DNA of 64,000 nucleotides from an uncultured Eubacterium sp. (GTDB lineage Bacteria; Bacillota; Clostridia; Lachnospirales; Lachnospiraceae), in contig CAJUAU010000013.1 of NCBI GenBank assembly GCA_910584645.1, positions 13,801 through 77,800 on the forward strand. The letters are read 5' to 3'. Under the pieces are notes generated by a model. The model worked only from the letters and a program-made list of their open reading frames with translations, did no database searches and was not told where the DNA came from. This document shows, one piece after another, positions 25,104 to 35,007 of this stretch (within the stretch, counting starts at the first letter, position 1; the number at the start of each line of letters is the position of its first letter). The position numbers and the translations under genes are program-made.

Positions 25104-28100
25104 CTATTCTACTGTTACAAACGCATCCGACTGGCTCAGTATCCCGCCTTTGGAATCCACAATAGTTAAAATGTACCTGCCAGGCTGCAGCGGCGCTTTC
25201 ATACTACTGCTGTCTCCTGCCGTCTTTGACATGGCAGGATCCTTTTCATCGAAAGCCGACAGCCCAGAGGGCGCAAGCCAGATCGTCTTCGTTCCGTCAG
25301 ACAGGACATCCGAAAACTGGAACTCCTCGCCTCTGCCCACGGTAATGTCGGAATCCAGGATCTGATTGGCTTCTGTCACCGTGGTAGAAAATACAATCGT
25401 CTCCTCGCCTGCTTTCAGCGTCCAGGTCCCCGCAGTAGAAATCTCATATCCATCTTCAATGGCTTTTCCATTGAGCGTATAGGAAAGATCTGCCGACAGC
25501 TCCAGCACAAGGGGTCTGATCTTTGATACATTGACATTCTGTCCCTCGGAAACATTGGCGATATCAGAGGCTTCCCCAACATACAGTGTAAAGGTAGAAG
25601 CACTGGATACAGAACCGTCTGCATAGCGGATATAAAGTTTGTATTCGCCCGGCTCCTTTGGAATATCCATACTCTTTTCATTTCCCGCCGCCTTTGTCAT
25701 GGCATCGCTCTCTGCAAAGGCTGACGTTCCTTCCTTTGCCAGCCAGACCTCATCTTCCTGCTGCAGCAGTCCACGGCGCGGCAGCTTCTGTCCCGCCGCC
25801 AGTCTTACATTTGCTGCCAGCTCATAATCCGTATCCGGGATCACATCCTGGCCCACCATATAGACATAATCGTCTTCCAACCCAGAATACAATACTGTTT
25901 CATACCCTTTCAACGGCCAGATGTACTGATCGTTCACGTACTGTTCCAGGCTGCAGTTGGGCGCTGTGGTCTCCGACCGGTCTGTGTTGGAAAAACCATT
26001 GGTGACGATCATATCATGTTTCCTGCGCCAGTCATTTAATTCGTAGACATTACGAATAATATTGGTCACCACATTGCTGTCAAATTTTATGTAGGCACTT
26101 CCTTCATCCGGATGGAATCCGTTGATCATCTTGCTGCCATTGGCAATCTGTTTCTTACGCTTGGCATTGATATAATTGAAACTCATTTCCGAATATTCTG
26201 TCCAGTCGTCATTCCCCTGTCTGCCCAGGGTATAGATCCCGCCTGCATCCTGCAGCAGGGAACAGATCTCCTCTACACGGTTATAATTTACATGGTTGTT
26301 CTTGGAGGTATCTGTCGGAACCCCCGGCAGCTGTGAATCGCTTCCTGTCTCTCCGTCAAAGTTGCACCATCCCCAGCCAATACTCATGCCGCTGTAAGAG
26401 CATTTATACACAAAGTTGTGGAGAACCTGCATATTATAGGTAAAGAAAGAAGTGATCGGAGAGTTGCCTGGGAAGAAATAACAATTCTCATATAAGTAGT
26501 TATTCGTAATCGTTATATTCTTTGGAACAGACTCCGTACCGTTCTGGAACTTCTCTTTTTCCGGCCCCGCTGCATTATCTGCCTTTACATGGTGTATTTC
26601 CGTGTCATTTTCATATACGTGCTGGGGATGCCCCACAACGATGCCGGCTCCTCCCGTGTGGGCAATATAATTTCCGGTAACTTCACAATCCCACACGTCG
26701 TTTTCCAGATGGGCACCCAGATAACCGGTGTGGCGGATCTCTCCATTGAGGATCTGGATATTTTTAGCAGAATTGATATGGATCGCAGCAGGCGGCACAT
26801 CGTAGGAACGATAGATATCGTCATGCTGGTTTATGTTGGCAAATTTGGTAAGTACAATGGATCCCTGAACCGAAGCATAACCATGGGATCCTTCCAGCTC
26901 ATAGAGATTCCAGTCCGTATAGGCAAATCCCAGTCCATCAAAGATAATATTTTCCACGTAATCGGAAGCCGGCTTATCCCCGCACATTTCAATGATCGTA
27001 TCCGTTTCCGGAATGATCACTTCTGCACTGTTTATATCCTCTCCTTCTCTTGGTATGTAATAGAGCATGCTCCCCGCCTGGTCAAAATAAAATTCACCAG
27101 GTTTCTCCAGCCATTCAAATACATTGGTCACATCATTGGATTTATTGGGGCTGTACTCCGTGTTCCATCCGAGATTCTGTGCCAGTGCGCCGTAAGGCAT
27201 CTGCAGATTCACCTGGGTATCCCCCTCTTCTGTCAGGGAAAGGGACTCAGCACAAACTAGCTGCTGCGCCCAGGTAGAACCGGACTCCAGCTCAATATTC
27301 TGCGGATTTCTTGTATCCGCCGGCAGTCCAAAAGATGCGGAAAACACAGCACCGGTATAGATCTTTGTCGTACTGGGAGCCCATGCCCATTCTGCCTGTC
27401 CTTTGGCTACCGTATAACTGCCAAGGGCCTTAGCCGGCTTCTGTGACTTGCTGGTCATGGAAGCACGTTCCCCGTTCACATAGATCGCACGTAACTTTTC
27501 AGAGCGCTCCAACGGAACTTTATATGCGGTCACTCCCTCACGGAGCCAGTTCACATCTTCCGCTTTCTGCCACTTTCCTTCAAGCTTTTTACCACCACTG
27601 AATACAGGAGACGCCCCCTCGGCAGCCCGGTAGATCACAGCCCCCTGCTCCGTCCCGGAATCCTTTGAGTCAAATAGGATAGTGTCCTCCACTGGATAAA
27701 ACCCGTCTGCGATCTCCACTATGATATCGCCCTTTGATTTATCCAGACTGCGCACTGCCTCTTTGGCACGTACCAGCGTCTTAAAAGGATGTGAACTGGA
27801 TCCGTCGCCGTGATCATCACCCTCCGCTGACACATAAAATGCCGGTTCTGTCTTGACATCCGGAGCCGGGCCATGGGATGCCACTGGCGGATTGATGTCT
27901 GGTGCTGCAGATGGCAGCGCCGTAGGATCCGGCACTGGTACCGGTGTCTTTCTGACTGGTACTGTTTTTTTCTTCACTGTTACCTTCACCTTTCCAATAA
28001 CCTTTTTCTTCTTTTTCTTTTTGATCTGATACGTTTCTTTTACCGTGATCACAGCTTTCCCAGCCTTTTTCCCACGAACCACCCCATTTTTTGTAACAGA

Positions 28101-28307
28101 GGCAATCTTCTTTTTGCTGGAAGAAAAGACATACTTTCTCTTTTTCTTCTTGTTCCTGATCTGGATCTTTTTCGTCTTTCCTGCGAAAACCGTGATCCTG
28201 GTCTGCTTCAGGGAAGTTTTTTTCGCCGCCCAGGCGTCTGCCCCCGGCATAACAAGGGATACTGCCAGAGCTCCCAAAAGCACACCGCTAACTAATTTTT
28301 TTACCAT
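25104..28307 (-). CDS. Secreted right-handed beta-helix protein, probable glycoside hydrolase (GH141-like)
   Basis: 1067 residues. A signal peptide (VKKLVSGVLLGALAVSLVMPG) is followed by a strongly lysine-rich BIG2/Ig-like module (residues 30-115) and a Pro-rich linker. A pectin-lyase-type beta-helix begins with FYVSAEGDDHGDGSSSHPFKTL and includes many Asn-rich coils (NITITNNYLYENCYFF). The C-terminal ~250 residues look like Ig-like domains. The opening motif and layout resemble GH141 and related families acting on pectin or xylan side chains; the exact family is not certain. It ends 11 bases before the GH43 start, and both should be transcribed from the promoter at 28343. Confidence 0.75.
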   Translation of the reverse strand: MVKKLVSGVLLGALAVSLVMPGADAWAAKKTSLKQTRITVFAGKTKKIQIRNKKKKRKYVFSSSKKKIASVTKNGVVRGKKAGKAVITVKETYQIKKKKKKKVIGKVKVTVKKKTVPVRKTPVPVPDPTALPSAAPDINPPVASHGPAPDVKTEPAFYVSAEGDDHGDGSSSHPFKTLVRAKEAVRSLDKSKGDIIVEIADGFYPVEDTILFDSKDSGTEQGAVIYRAAEGASPVFSGGKKLEGKWQKAEDVNWLREGVTAYKVPLERSEKLRAIYVNGERASMTSKSQKPAKALGSYTVAKGQAEWAWAPSTTKIYTGAVFSASFGLPADTRNPQNIELESGSTWAQQLVCAESLSLTEEGDTQVNLQMPYGALAQNLGWNTEYSPNKSNDVTNVFEWLEKPGEFYFDQAGSMLYYIPREGEDINSAEVIIPETDTIIEMCGDKPASDYVENIIFDGLGFAYTDWNLYELEGSHGYASVQGSIVLTKFANINQHDDIYRSYDVPPAAIHINSAKNIQILNGEIRHTGYLGAHLENDVWDCEVTGNYIAHTGGAGIVVGHPQHVYENDTEIHHVKADNAAGPEKEKFQNGTESVPKNITITNNYLYENCYFFPGNSPITSFFTYNMQVLHNFVYKCSYSGMSIGWGWCNFDGETGSDSQLPGVPTDTSKNNHVNYNRVEEICSLLQDAGGIYTLGRQGNDDWTEYSEMSFNYINAKRKKQIANGSKMINGFHPDEGSAYIKFDSNVVTNIIRNVYELNDWRRKHDMIVTNGFSNTDRSETTAPNCSLEQYVNDQYIWPLKGYETVLYSGLEDDYVYMVGQDVIPDTDYELAANVRLAAGQKLPRRGLLQQEDEVWLAKEGTSAFAESDAMTKAAGNEKSMDIPKEPGEYKLYIRYADGSVSSASTFTLYVGEASDIANVSEGQNVNVSKIRPLVLELSADLSYTLNGKAIEDGYEISTAGTWTLKAGEETIVFSTTVTEANQILDSDITVGRGEEFQFSDVLSDGTKTIWLAPSGLSAFDEKDPAMSKTAGDSSSMKAPLQPGRYILTIVDSKGGILSQSDAFVTVE

Positions 28308-28342
28308 TCACATAAGCCTCTTTTCATTTTGTATTTTACTAT

Positions 28343-28371
28343 AGTATACAAAAATCCACCCTGCTTTTCAA
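28343..28371 (-). promoter_or_regulatory. Sigma-A promoter of the beta-helix/GH43 operon
   Basis: TTGAAA (28366-28371), a 17-bp spacer, and TATACT (28343-28348) on the minus strand, 36 bases before the beta-helix gene start. Confidence 0.75.
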
Positions 28372-28404
28372 GCTCCTTTGTTCTGTTTGCACAAAAAAAA
28401 CTAA

Positions 28405-28439
28405 CAAAAAAACAAGAACTGACTTCCGTCACTCCTTGT
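28405..28439 (-). terminator. Rho-independent terminator after cysS
   Basis: On the minus strand ACAAGGAGTGAC pairs with GTCAGTTCTTGT (one mismatch, one wobble) around GGAA, followed by seven T. It lies 20 bases past the cysS stop and just ahead of the promoter for the glycan enzymes. Confidence 0.8.
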
Positions 28440-28460
28440 TTTCTTGTCTCAACATTTGAT

Positions 28461-29876
28461 TTACTCCCTGGTCCACACAACGCCTTCTCTTGTATCCTTT
28501 ATAAGAATGCCTTTTGCCTTCAGCTCATCACGGATCGCATCCGCCCGGGCAAAATTTTTCTCCTTCTTTGCTGCCGCGCGCTCTGCGATCTTCTGCTCCA
28601 CATAGGCAGACAGTTCTTCATCCACCTCATCCTCTTCTCTCTCCCATGCCCGTTCCAGTCCCAGGGATAATACACTATCCATCTCCATAATGATCTTACG
28701 CTTGGCTGCTCCCGGCATATCTTCCTTGAGGACATCATAGAGTACCGTAAGTCCCATAGAAGTATTCAAATCATTTCCCAGGGCCTCTGCAAACTTTATG
28801 CGGTATGCTTCTACTTTCCCATCTTCTGCTCCGCCCTCTTCCGGCACCGCTGCCACCCGCTTCATCAGCTTCTCATAGGCCGCTGCCACATTGTCCAATC
28901 CCTCGTAGGAAAACTCCAGCGGTTTGCGGTAATGGGACTGGAGGCAGAACATCCGGTAAACCATCGGATCATAGCCCTTTTCTTCCAGAAGGGACACTGT
29001 GAGAAATTCCCCCTTGGATTTGCTCATCTTGCCACTCCTGGTATTAAGATGATTCACATGGAACCAGTAATTGCACCATTTATGTCCGAGATAGGCCTCA
29101 CTCTGGGCGATCTCGTTGGTGTGGTGTGGGAAAATGTTATCCACGCCGCCACAGTGGATATCCATATACTCCCCAAGATGTTTGATGCTGATGCTGGAAC
29201 ACTCGATATGCCATCCCGGATATCCGAAGCCCCAGGGACTATCCCATTTGAGCTCCTGATTGTCAAATTTGGATTTAGTAAACCAGAGGACAAAATCTGT
29301 CTTATTTCTCTTATTGGTATCCTCTTCCACATCTTCCCTGACGCCTACCTGGAGTTCCTCCTCCTTCTGGGAAGACAGAACATAGTAGTCCGCCAGCTTA
29401 GAGGTGTCAAAATATACATTGTCCCCTGCCACATAGGCAAAGCCCTTTTCCAGAAGTACTTCGATCATATGAATAAACTCACCGATACAGCCCGTCGCCG
29501 GCTCCACCACATCCGGGCGCTTGATCCGCAGCTTTTCACAGTCCTGAAAAAATGCTTCGGTATAAAACCTGGCGATATCCATAACGGATTTATGTTCTCT
29601 TTTGGCGCCTGCCAGCATCTTATCTTCCCCGGTATCCCCGTCACTGGACAGATGTCCCACATCTGTAATATTCATGACCCGCTTCACGTCATACCCTGCA
29701 AAACGGAGATACTTTTCCAGGACGTCTTCCATAATATAGCTTCTCAGATTTCCGATGTGGGCAAAATGATACACCGTCGGTCCGCAGGTATACATAGCCA
29801 CCTTTCCCGGTTCATTCGGCACAAATTCTTCCACCTTTTTGGAAAGGGTATTGTATAAACAAGTCTTAGCCCTCAT
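28461..29876 (-). CDS. cysS: Cysteinyl-tRNA synthetase
   Basis: 471 residues, a normal CysRS length. CGPTVYHFAHIGNLRSY provides the first zinc Cys and the HIGH-type motif; zinc ligands continue in HIECSSIS and HHTNE; KMSKSKG is the class-I KMSKS loop near 270. It charges tRNA-Cys. The ATG has GGAGG six bases upstream. No T-box leader is present; the gap to the upstream DUF4340 gene is only 44 bases, so it may be co-transcribed with the Gld-type operon. Confidence 0.95.
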   Translation of the reverse strand: MRAKTCLYNTLSKKVEEFVPNEPGKVAMYTCGPTVYHFAHIGNLRSYIMEDVLEKYLRFAGYDVKRVMNITDVGHLSSDGDTGEDKMLAGAKREHKSVMDIARFYTEAFFQDCEKLRIKRPDVVEPATGCIGEFIHMIEVLLEKGFAYVAGDNVYFDTSKLADYYVLSSQKEEELQVGVREDVEEDTNKRNKTDFVLWFTKSKFDNQELKWDSPWGFGYPGWHIECSSISIKHLGEYMDIHCGGVDNIFPHHTNEIAQSEAYLGHKWCNYWFHVNHLNTRSGKMSKSKGEFLTVSLLEEKGYDPMVYRMFCLQSHYRKPLEFSYEGLDNVAAAYEKLMKRVAAVPEEGGAEDGKVEAYRIKFAEALGNDLNTSMGLTVLYDVLKEDMPGAAKRKIIMEMDSVLSLGLERAWEREEDEVDEELSAYVEQKIAERAAAKKEKNFARADAIRDELKAKGILIKDTREGVVWTRE

Positions 29877-29920
29877 AACTCTCCTCCATTCTGGCTGACA
29901 CTGATCTCTGTATGATTATA

Positions 29921-31465
29921 TTACTTTTTCTCCTGCAGGTCAAGGTCAGACAGGGATTCAAATGCCTCGATCACCGCATCCACAGACATTTTATCCACGA
30001 GAAAATAATCCATTCCATCCTTGTCAACCCGGTAGAAATTCGTACCGTCATAGGGCAGATAACGGACCGTCACATCCCGGTCTTCTTCATGGTATACTGC
30101 TGTCAGCACAGGTTTCTCGCTCTCTGGTTTGACAGAATCTTTTGCCGCGGAAGTAAACTCCAGTAAAAACGCCTTGGAATATGGTGTCAGGAAAGCATCC
30201 TCCTGGTCTGCAGGCACCGTTTTTCCATTCAGAGTCCAGATGTTTTTCTCCTTGCCGTCCTCACCCTGTTCGGAATCATGGGTTACTGTGATCTTTTTGC
30301 CGGAACGTCCTATTGTCATTTCATAGCCTTTTATGTCCGAGGCAAGAGTAGAATATACGCTGTGATCCATATAGGTGTAGGCGTCTGCCCCCATCATGCT
30401 CTCTGCCTTGTCTGCGGACAGGGTATACACATTTTGGGAACCTTTCAGGCTCACATAATAACTTCCATTTTCATCTTTTTTTCCCACATACAAGGTGTAG
30501 CCCTTGGTATCCTGGTACTCCTTTGGCACAACATTTGCCTTATTGCTGCTCTTTCCCACCGTGGACGCCGAATCCGAATCTTCCTTTTCCTCTGGGATCT
30601 CATAACCGTCTTTCAGGTCAAAATAGCCCACCTGGATCTCTGCTGCCGGATCATCCAGGCCATATTTTTTCTTGTCGGAACACTGGTATTCCACCAGTTC
30701 GTCAAAAGAAACTGCCGTATAAAAGCCCTGCAGCGTCGCCCAGTCATTGGTAGAGGATCCCGCCAGAGGCTTTTTATAAGGCTCTGAGATCACCCAGTTC
30801 GTATAGGCATCCACTTTCTTATCATCTGGAACGATTTCTGCCAGAAAAGTTGTTTTATTTTTATTTTTTACGGAAATCTTCGTCAGGTAATCGGCGTTGA
30901 TATCTTTGATCTCCTCTTTGGCGATCAGGGTATTTTTCTCTACATAAAGAGAATTGTACAGTGCATCCGTAAATGTATAGATCTTATCGCTGTCCGCTGT
31001 CATTCCGTAATTACCGCCGCTGACTGGAACCGTATCCCCAAAATGGATCTCCTGGGACTTACCGTCGGATGTAGTTATCTTTACCGTCATCTGTGGTTTT
31101 TCCAAACCATACTCTTGTTTGCTGCCACTGTCTCCTGCCAGTTCTTTTGTGGCTGTCACCGGACTCAGAGCCTGGAACATGCCCTCCACCGCTTCCTGGT
31201 CCACAGGGGCCTCCGGGAGATCCTCCAGTTTCCATCCCCCTTCTTCTTTGCGCAGGGAAACGGGGTCTTCTCCTTCCCTGGTGACGGAGATCGCCGTGAT
31301 ATTGTCTTTCTCCACATGAAAAACCCGCACCGTCTCTGAGGTACTCTCCTGTTCCCCGTTATTCTCATCCTCTCCCTGGGGCACAAGAAAATACAGGATA
31401 ATGGCCGCTGCCATTAATACACAGAGCCCTGCCAGGGTGAGTGCCTGCTTCTTTCCCTTTGACAT
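29921..31465 (-). CDS. DUF4340-containing protein of the Gld-type ABC operon
   Basis: 514 residues. A short cytoplasmic start (SKGKKQALTL) and one membrane helix are followed by an extracytoplasmic region with repeated DUF4340-like segments (GWKLEDLPEAPVDQEAVEGM, then DKIYTFTDALYNSLYV). DUF4340 proteins regularly follow GldG-like genes in this type of operon; no biochemical role is known. The ATG overlaps the upstream stop as TGATG, indicating translational coupling. Confidence 0.82.
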   Translation of the reverse strand: MSKGKKQALTLAGLCVLMAAAIILYFLVPQGEDENNGEQESTSETVRVFHVEKDNITAISVTREGEDPVSLRKEEGGWKLEDLPEAPVDQEAVEGMFQALSPVTATKELAGDSGSKQEYGLEKPQMTVKITTSDGKSQEIHFGDTVPVSGGNYGMTADSDKIYTFTDALYNSLYVEKNTLIAKEEIKDINADYLTKISVKNKNKTTFLAEIVPDDKKVDAYTNWVISEPYKKPLAGSSTNDWATLQGFYTAVSFDELVEYQCSDKKKYGLDDPAAEIQVGYFDLKDGYEIPEEKEDSDSASTVGKSSNKANVVPKEYQDTKGYTLYVGKKDENGSYYVSLKGSQNVYTLSADKAESMMGADAYTYMDHSVYSTLASDIKGYEMTIGRSGKKITVTHDSEQGEDGKEKNIWTLNGKTVPADQEDAFLTPYSKAFLLEFTSAAKDSVKPESEKPVLTAVYHEEDRDVTVRYLPYDGTNFYRVDKDGMDYFLVDKMSVDAVIEAFESLSDLDLQEKK

Positions 31466-32913
31466 CAGTTCTTCCTCCTTCTGAACCAGATCACAAAACC
31501 AGCTGCCAGCAGAACAAGAGGAAGTATCACCACGAGAACGACCGTAAAGAATACACGGTCCCCCTCCTGGATCATCACCGTCTCCATGTTCAGGCTTCTT
31601 GTAGGAATCGCCAGTTTGGCAGTCTCGCCCCCTGTGAGCCAGGTGGCAGACTTAAGTACCACCGAACGGTTTCCAAACTGGTTACTGGATATATATGTGT
31701 CCGCATTAAAATTGGAGGAGGCAAACAGAACGATCTTCGTCGCCTTTCCCTGCCCCTGGGTGTTTTCCGCATACACATCCGTAATGGCTGCCGCCACCGC
31801 AAAAGGTCCGCTGATATCCTTATCTTCCTTTTCCAGCGTCGTAGCTTTTTCATTGGTCTTGGAAAAAGCAGAATCTGTCGTAGTCAGCAGCGGCTCCACA
31901 GTCAGGGTGCTCCTCACATCACTCTGAACCGTCAGTCCCTTGGTTCCCTGTACGATCACCGGAGCACTTTCTGTAAGTTCTTCCATGATCTCGTGCTCCT
32001 TTGTATTTCCTACAAAGGCCGTCGGATTCTGCTGGGATATTGCTCCTTCTGCATCCAGCACAAACCCCTCTGCCACATTAACTCCATAGTCCGCCAGAAG
32101 TTTATAAAAATTTGTCATTTCCTTCTCCGGCAGTGCATTGATATAGATCATCGCCTTTCCGCCATTTTTTAAATAATCAGAAAGAAGATTATATTCCTCT
32201 TCGGTGAAGTCATATACTGGTCCGTTGATCAGAAGGATCCGGCAGTCTTCCGGAATGCTTTTTGCAGAAGCTGTGGCAAGTTCTGCCGAATCTATATTGG
32301 ACTTATCCAGGATCTCCTGGAAACTGCTGCCGATCTCTCCCTCTCCATGACCGGAGGTATAGTACAGCTTATTGGTCGTATCACTGGTCACGATCTGCAG
32401 CGCCGCCGTGATCTGTCCCTCTGCATCCAGTGTGTTCGTATATCCGCCAGTCATATAGTCCATATCCTGCACCAGCATTTTGGCGGCCGGCACCAGCCGT
32501 TTTTTATCCTTTGTCTCATTCACCACGATCACATCATTGTCCTGAATCTCCTCGTCGGTAAATTGCTTGGAAAAATTCGGGTAAACCACCGGATCCTTGT
32601 CAACAACCTCGATGTTTCCCAGTCCGTTGTACTGCTCCAGAACTTTTTCGATCACGCTCTGCTGGTTGCCCTCCTGGCACATATAATACAGCTTTACCTT
32701 ATCTTTAATACCCTGTGCCAGCTTTTTCGTATCCTCTGTCAGCGTATACTTTTTGTCACTGCTGAGGTCTACTGAAATATTCATTTTATTTACTATGAGA
32801 TTTAACACCACCACAAGCACGATAACGATCACCATGACAAGGGTCTGATAGCCGCCCATCTTGAACTTGCGGTTTTTAAAGCTCTTTTTTACATCTTTCA
32901 TCTTGTCCTCCAT
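31465..32913 (-). CDS. GldG-family ABC transporter auxiliary protein
   Basis: 482 residues. N-terminal helix QTLVMVIVIVLVVVLNLIV, then an extracytoplasmic GldG-type domain (SVDLSSDKKYTLTEDTKKL, then LYYTSGHGEGEIGSSFQEIL) and a C-terminal helix (VVLVVILPLVLLAAGFVIW) followed by RRRKN. GldG associates with an ABC permease and ATPase; in Bacteroidetes the set is linked to gliding, but in Firmicutes its substrate is unknown. It begins three bases after the permease stop. Confidence 0.85.
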   Translation of the reverse strand: MEDKMKDVKKSFKNRKFKMGGYQTLVMVIVIVLVVVLNLIVNKMNISVDLSSDKKYTLTEDTKKLAQGIKDKVKLYYMCQEGNQQSVIEKVLEQYNGLGNIEVVDKDPVVYPNFSKQFTDEEIQDNDVIVVNETKDKKRLVPAAKMLVQDMDYMTGGYTNTLDAEGQITAALQIVTSDTTNKLYYTSGHGEGEIGSSFQEILDKSNIDSAELATASAKSIPEDCRILLINGPVYDFTEEEYNLLSDYLKNGGKAMIYINALPEKEMTNFYKLLADYGVNVAEGFVLDAEGAISQQNPTAFVGNTKEHEIMEELTESAPVIVQGTKGLTVQSDVRSTLTVEPLLTTTDSAFSKTNEKATTLEKEDKDISGPFAVAAAITDVYAENTQGQGKATKIVLFASSNFNADTYISSNQFGNRSVVLKSATWLTGGETAKLAIPTRSLNMETVMIQEGDRVFFTVVLVVILPLVLLAAGFVIWFRRRKN

Positions 32914-32916
32914 ACA

Positions 32917-33807
32917 CTAATTCCACCTTTTTTTCTTGATCCGCTGTATCGTAATAAATACAAACAGAAAACTGACACTGATATAATAGATCAATGCACT
33001 GACATCAAATATTCCCAGTGCAAAATTGCTGTACCGGTCTACGATGGAGATCGAGCTCAGCGTATTTCCAAGAAGATTATCAAATGCCTCTGTATTTAAT
33101 ATAAAAGCCGCTGTCAGCCCCGCCTCGGCCACAATTCCGATCAGCGCCGAGAGCCATCCATTGTGGATCCACATATTCAGTACAAAGGCAAGGATCAGCA
33201 GGAGCACTGCCAGAAACCAGAATACAAAAGTATGTCCCGTGGGAAGCATCACCGCCAGGCTGCTCATCAGGTACGTAAAGATCATGATGACGCCGGAGGC
33301 TACCGCCGCGATCACCTGGCTCTCTGTCAGGGAAGAGATAAACATACCGATGGCGATATAGGCTGAACCCAGCAGGAAAAATCCCAGTGCACTTCCATAG
33401 GCGATGGCAAAATCCACACTTTCTGTCCCCGTGGCTACACCCTTTACCAGTCCCGACAAGATCAGAGGATACACACAGAGGATCAGCATGGCAATAGCCA
33501 GCAGAGTCACCAGGGCAAGATATTTGCCAAAAATGATCTTCGTCACCGAGACCGGTGAGGTATACAATAACTGATCGGTCTTCTGTCTGTTCTCTTCTGC
33601 AATGATACGCATGGTAAGCACCGGCACCAGCAGAAGTATAAAGAACATCTGCATTCCCTGAAAGATAACAGAAAAATCTGTGTACCCATTGATCAGGTTA
33701 TATACCATGAAATACAGTCCGGCCAGAACTAAAAAGAAGGCGATAAATATCCAGCCGATCATCGATGTAAAATAGGATCTTAATTCTTTTTTATAGATTG
33801 CCAGCAT
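32917..33807 (-). CDS. ABC-2 type permease, GldF-like
   Basis: 296 residues with six hydrophobic segments. N-terminus LAIYKKELRSYFTSMIGWIF and motif RIIAEENRQKTDQLLYTSPVS, the usual signature of this ABC-2 permease class. It overlaps the ATPase gene by 17 bases and has GAGGAGG six bases before its ATG. It forms the membrane channel of the Gld-type transporter. Confidence 0.87.
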   Translation of the reverse strand: MLAIYKKELRSYFTSMIGWIFIAFFLVLAGLYFMVYNLINGYTDFSVIFQGMQMFFILLLVPVLTMRIIAEENRQKTDQLLYTSPVSVTKIIFGKYLALVTLLAIAMLILCVYPLILSGLVKGVATGTESVDFAIAYGSALGFFLLGSAYIAIGMFISSLTESQVIAAVASGVIMIFTYLMSSLAVMLPTGHTFVFWFLAVLLLILAFVLNMWIHNGWLSALIGIVAEAGLTAAFILNTEAFDNLLGNTLSSISIVDRYSNFALGIFDVSALIYYISVSFLFVFITIQRIKKKRWN

Positions 33808-34849
33808 CTTGGACCTCCTCTTCTTTTCCTGACACAGTTTCTGTCTTCGGTTGATTTCGTTTGGCCTTCATCTTTTTCTTTTCATCCTTTGTCATCTTTC
33901 CACCATACTGGCGGGTTCCCTCTCCTGTCAGACGCAGGAACACTTCTTCCAGGGTAGGAACTTTCAGATTCATCTCCAGGATCGGACACTTCGCCTCTGC
34001 AAAAGCATAAAAGATCTCTTCCCTGGGATCAAACTCCACAGGGCTGGAGAGTTCGATCTGATACACCTCTGCCTCTCCGGTGCCCAGTACTTTGGAATAA
34101 GTAATGTTCTCTATTTTTTCTATAACACTCTTGATCAGATCCTTATTTCCTTTCGCCTTAAAGGTAAGGTCATTGGTCTGGGCGATGTGCCCCGGAATGT
34201 TTTCCGGCACATCGGAAAGGATCATTTTCCCCTGATTAATGATCATGATCTGGTTGCAGACCGCACTTACCTCCTGCATAATATGGGAGCTGAGCAGAAT
34301 GGTGTGCTCTTTGCTGAGCTCCCGGATCAGATTCCGGATCTCCAGGATCTGCTTGGGATCCAGCCCCACCGTGGGCTCGTCCAGAATCAGGATCTCCGGG
34401 TCCCCGACCATCGCCCCGGCAAGACCCACTCTCTGTTTATATCCCTTGGATAAATGCTTGATCAGCCGCTCCGACACATCCTGTATCTTCGTCGCCCTCA
34501 TGACCTTCCGCACTGTTTTTTCCTTATCGCTGCTTTTCACGCCCTTCAGGTTTGACACAAAATTCAGATATTCCCCTACCTTCATGTCGGGATAAAGGGG
34601 CGGCTGTTCCGGCAGATATCCAATACTCGCCTTCACTTTCTCCGGCTCATCATAAATATCATAGCCGTTCACCGTCACATCTCCCTCCGACGGGGATATA
34701 TAACCGGTAATTATATTCATGGTTGTCGATTTGCCGGCACCATTCGGTCCCAGAAAACCGACAATCTGTCCTTTCTCCACGGTAAAGCTCAGATGATCCA
34801 CCACATCGCGGTCACCATATCGCTTCACCAGATTTTTTACCTCAATCAA
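33791..34849 (-). CDS. ABC transporter ATP-binding protein, GldA-like
   Basis: 352 residues. Walker A is GFLGPNGAGKST, the signature is LSKGYKQRVGLA, Walker B is PEILILDEPTVGLDP, and the H-loop is LLSSH. A longer C-terminal tail ends in a charged, lysine-rich stretch. The start is a TTG with AAGGAGG seven bases upstream. It is first in the operon ATPase, permease, GldG, DUF4340, probably followed by cysS. Confidence 0.88.
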   Translation of the reverse strand: MIEVKNLVKRYGDRDVVDHLSFTVEKGQIVGFLGPNGAGKSTTMNIITGYISPSEGDVTVNGYDIYDEPEKVKASIGYLPEQPPLYPDMKVGEYLNFVSNLKGVKSSDKEKTVRKVMRATKIQDVSERLIKHLSKGYKQRVGLAGAMVGDPEILILDEPTVGLDPKQILEIRNLIRELSKEHTILLSSHIMQEVSAVCNQIMIINQGKMILSDVPENIPGHIAQTNDLTFKAKGNKDLIKSVIEKIENITYSKVLGTGEAEVYQIELSSPVEFDPREEIFYAFAEAKCPILEMNLKVPTLEEVFLRLTGEGTRQYGGKMTKDEKKKMKAKRNQPKTETVSGKEEEVQDAGNL

Positions 34850-35007
34850 AACCCTACCTCCTTAACCAATAAGTTCGTTCCGTCCGCTGCCGGACCAGCC
34901 TGACGGGGCCGATTTGGCACCATCGAGCTAACATACTCACTTATTGTACTATCTTTATGTTACCAAAATGTGAACAAAGCATCCGATGGATCTTCCGGGG
35001 CAGGAGA
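34850..35007. other. Upstream region of the Gld-type operon with an element-end fragment
   Basis: Non-coding. It contains CCATCGAGCTA at 34920-34930, identical to the outer end of the inverted repeat at 21.5 kb, and an AATAAG/CTTATT pair about 70 bases apart that could close a larger stem. No clear -35/-10 pair is seen. Confidence 0.35.
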
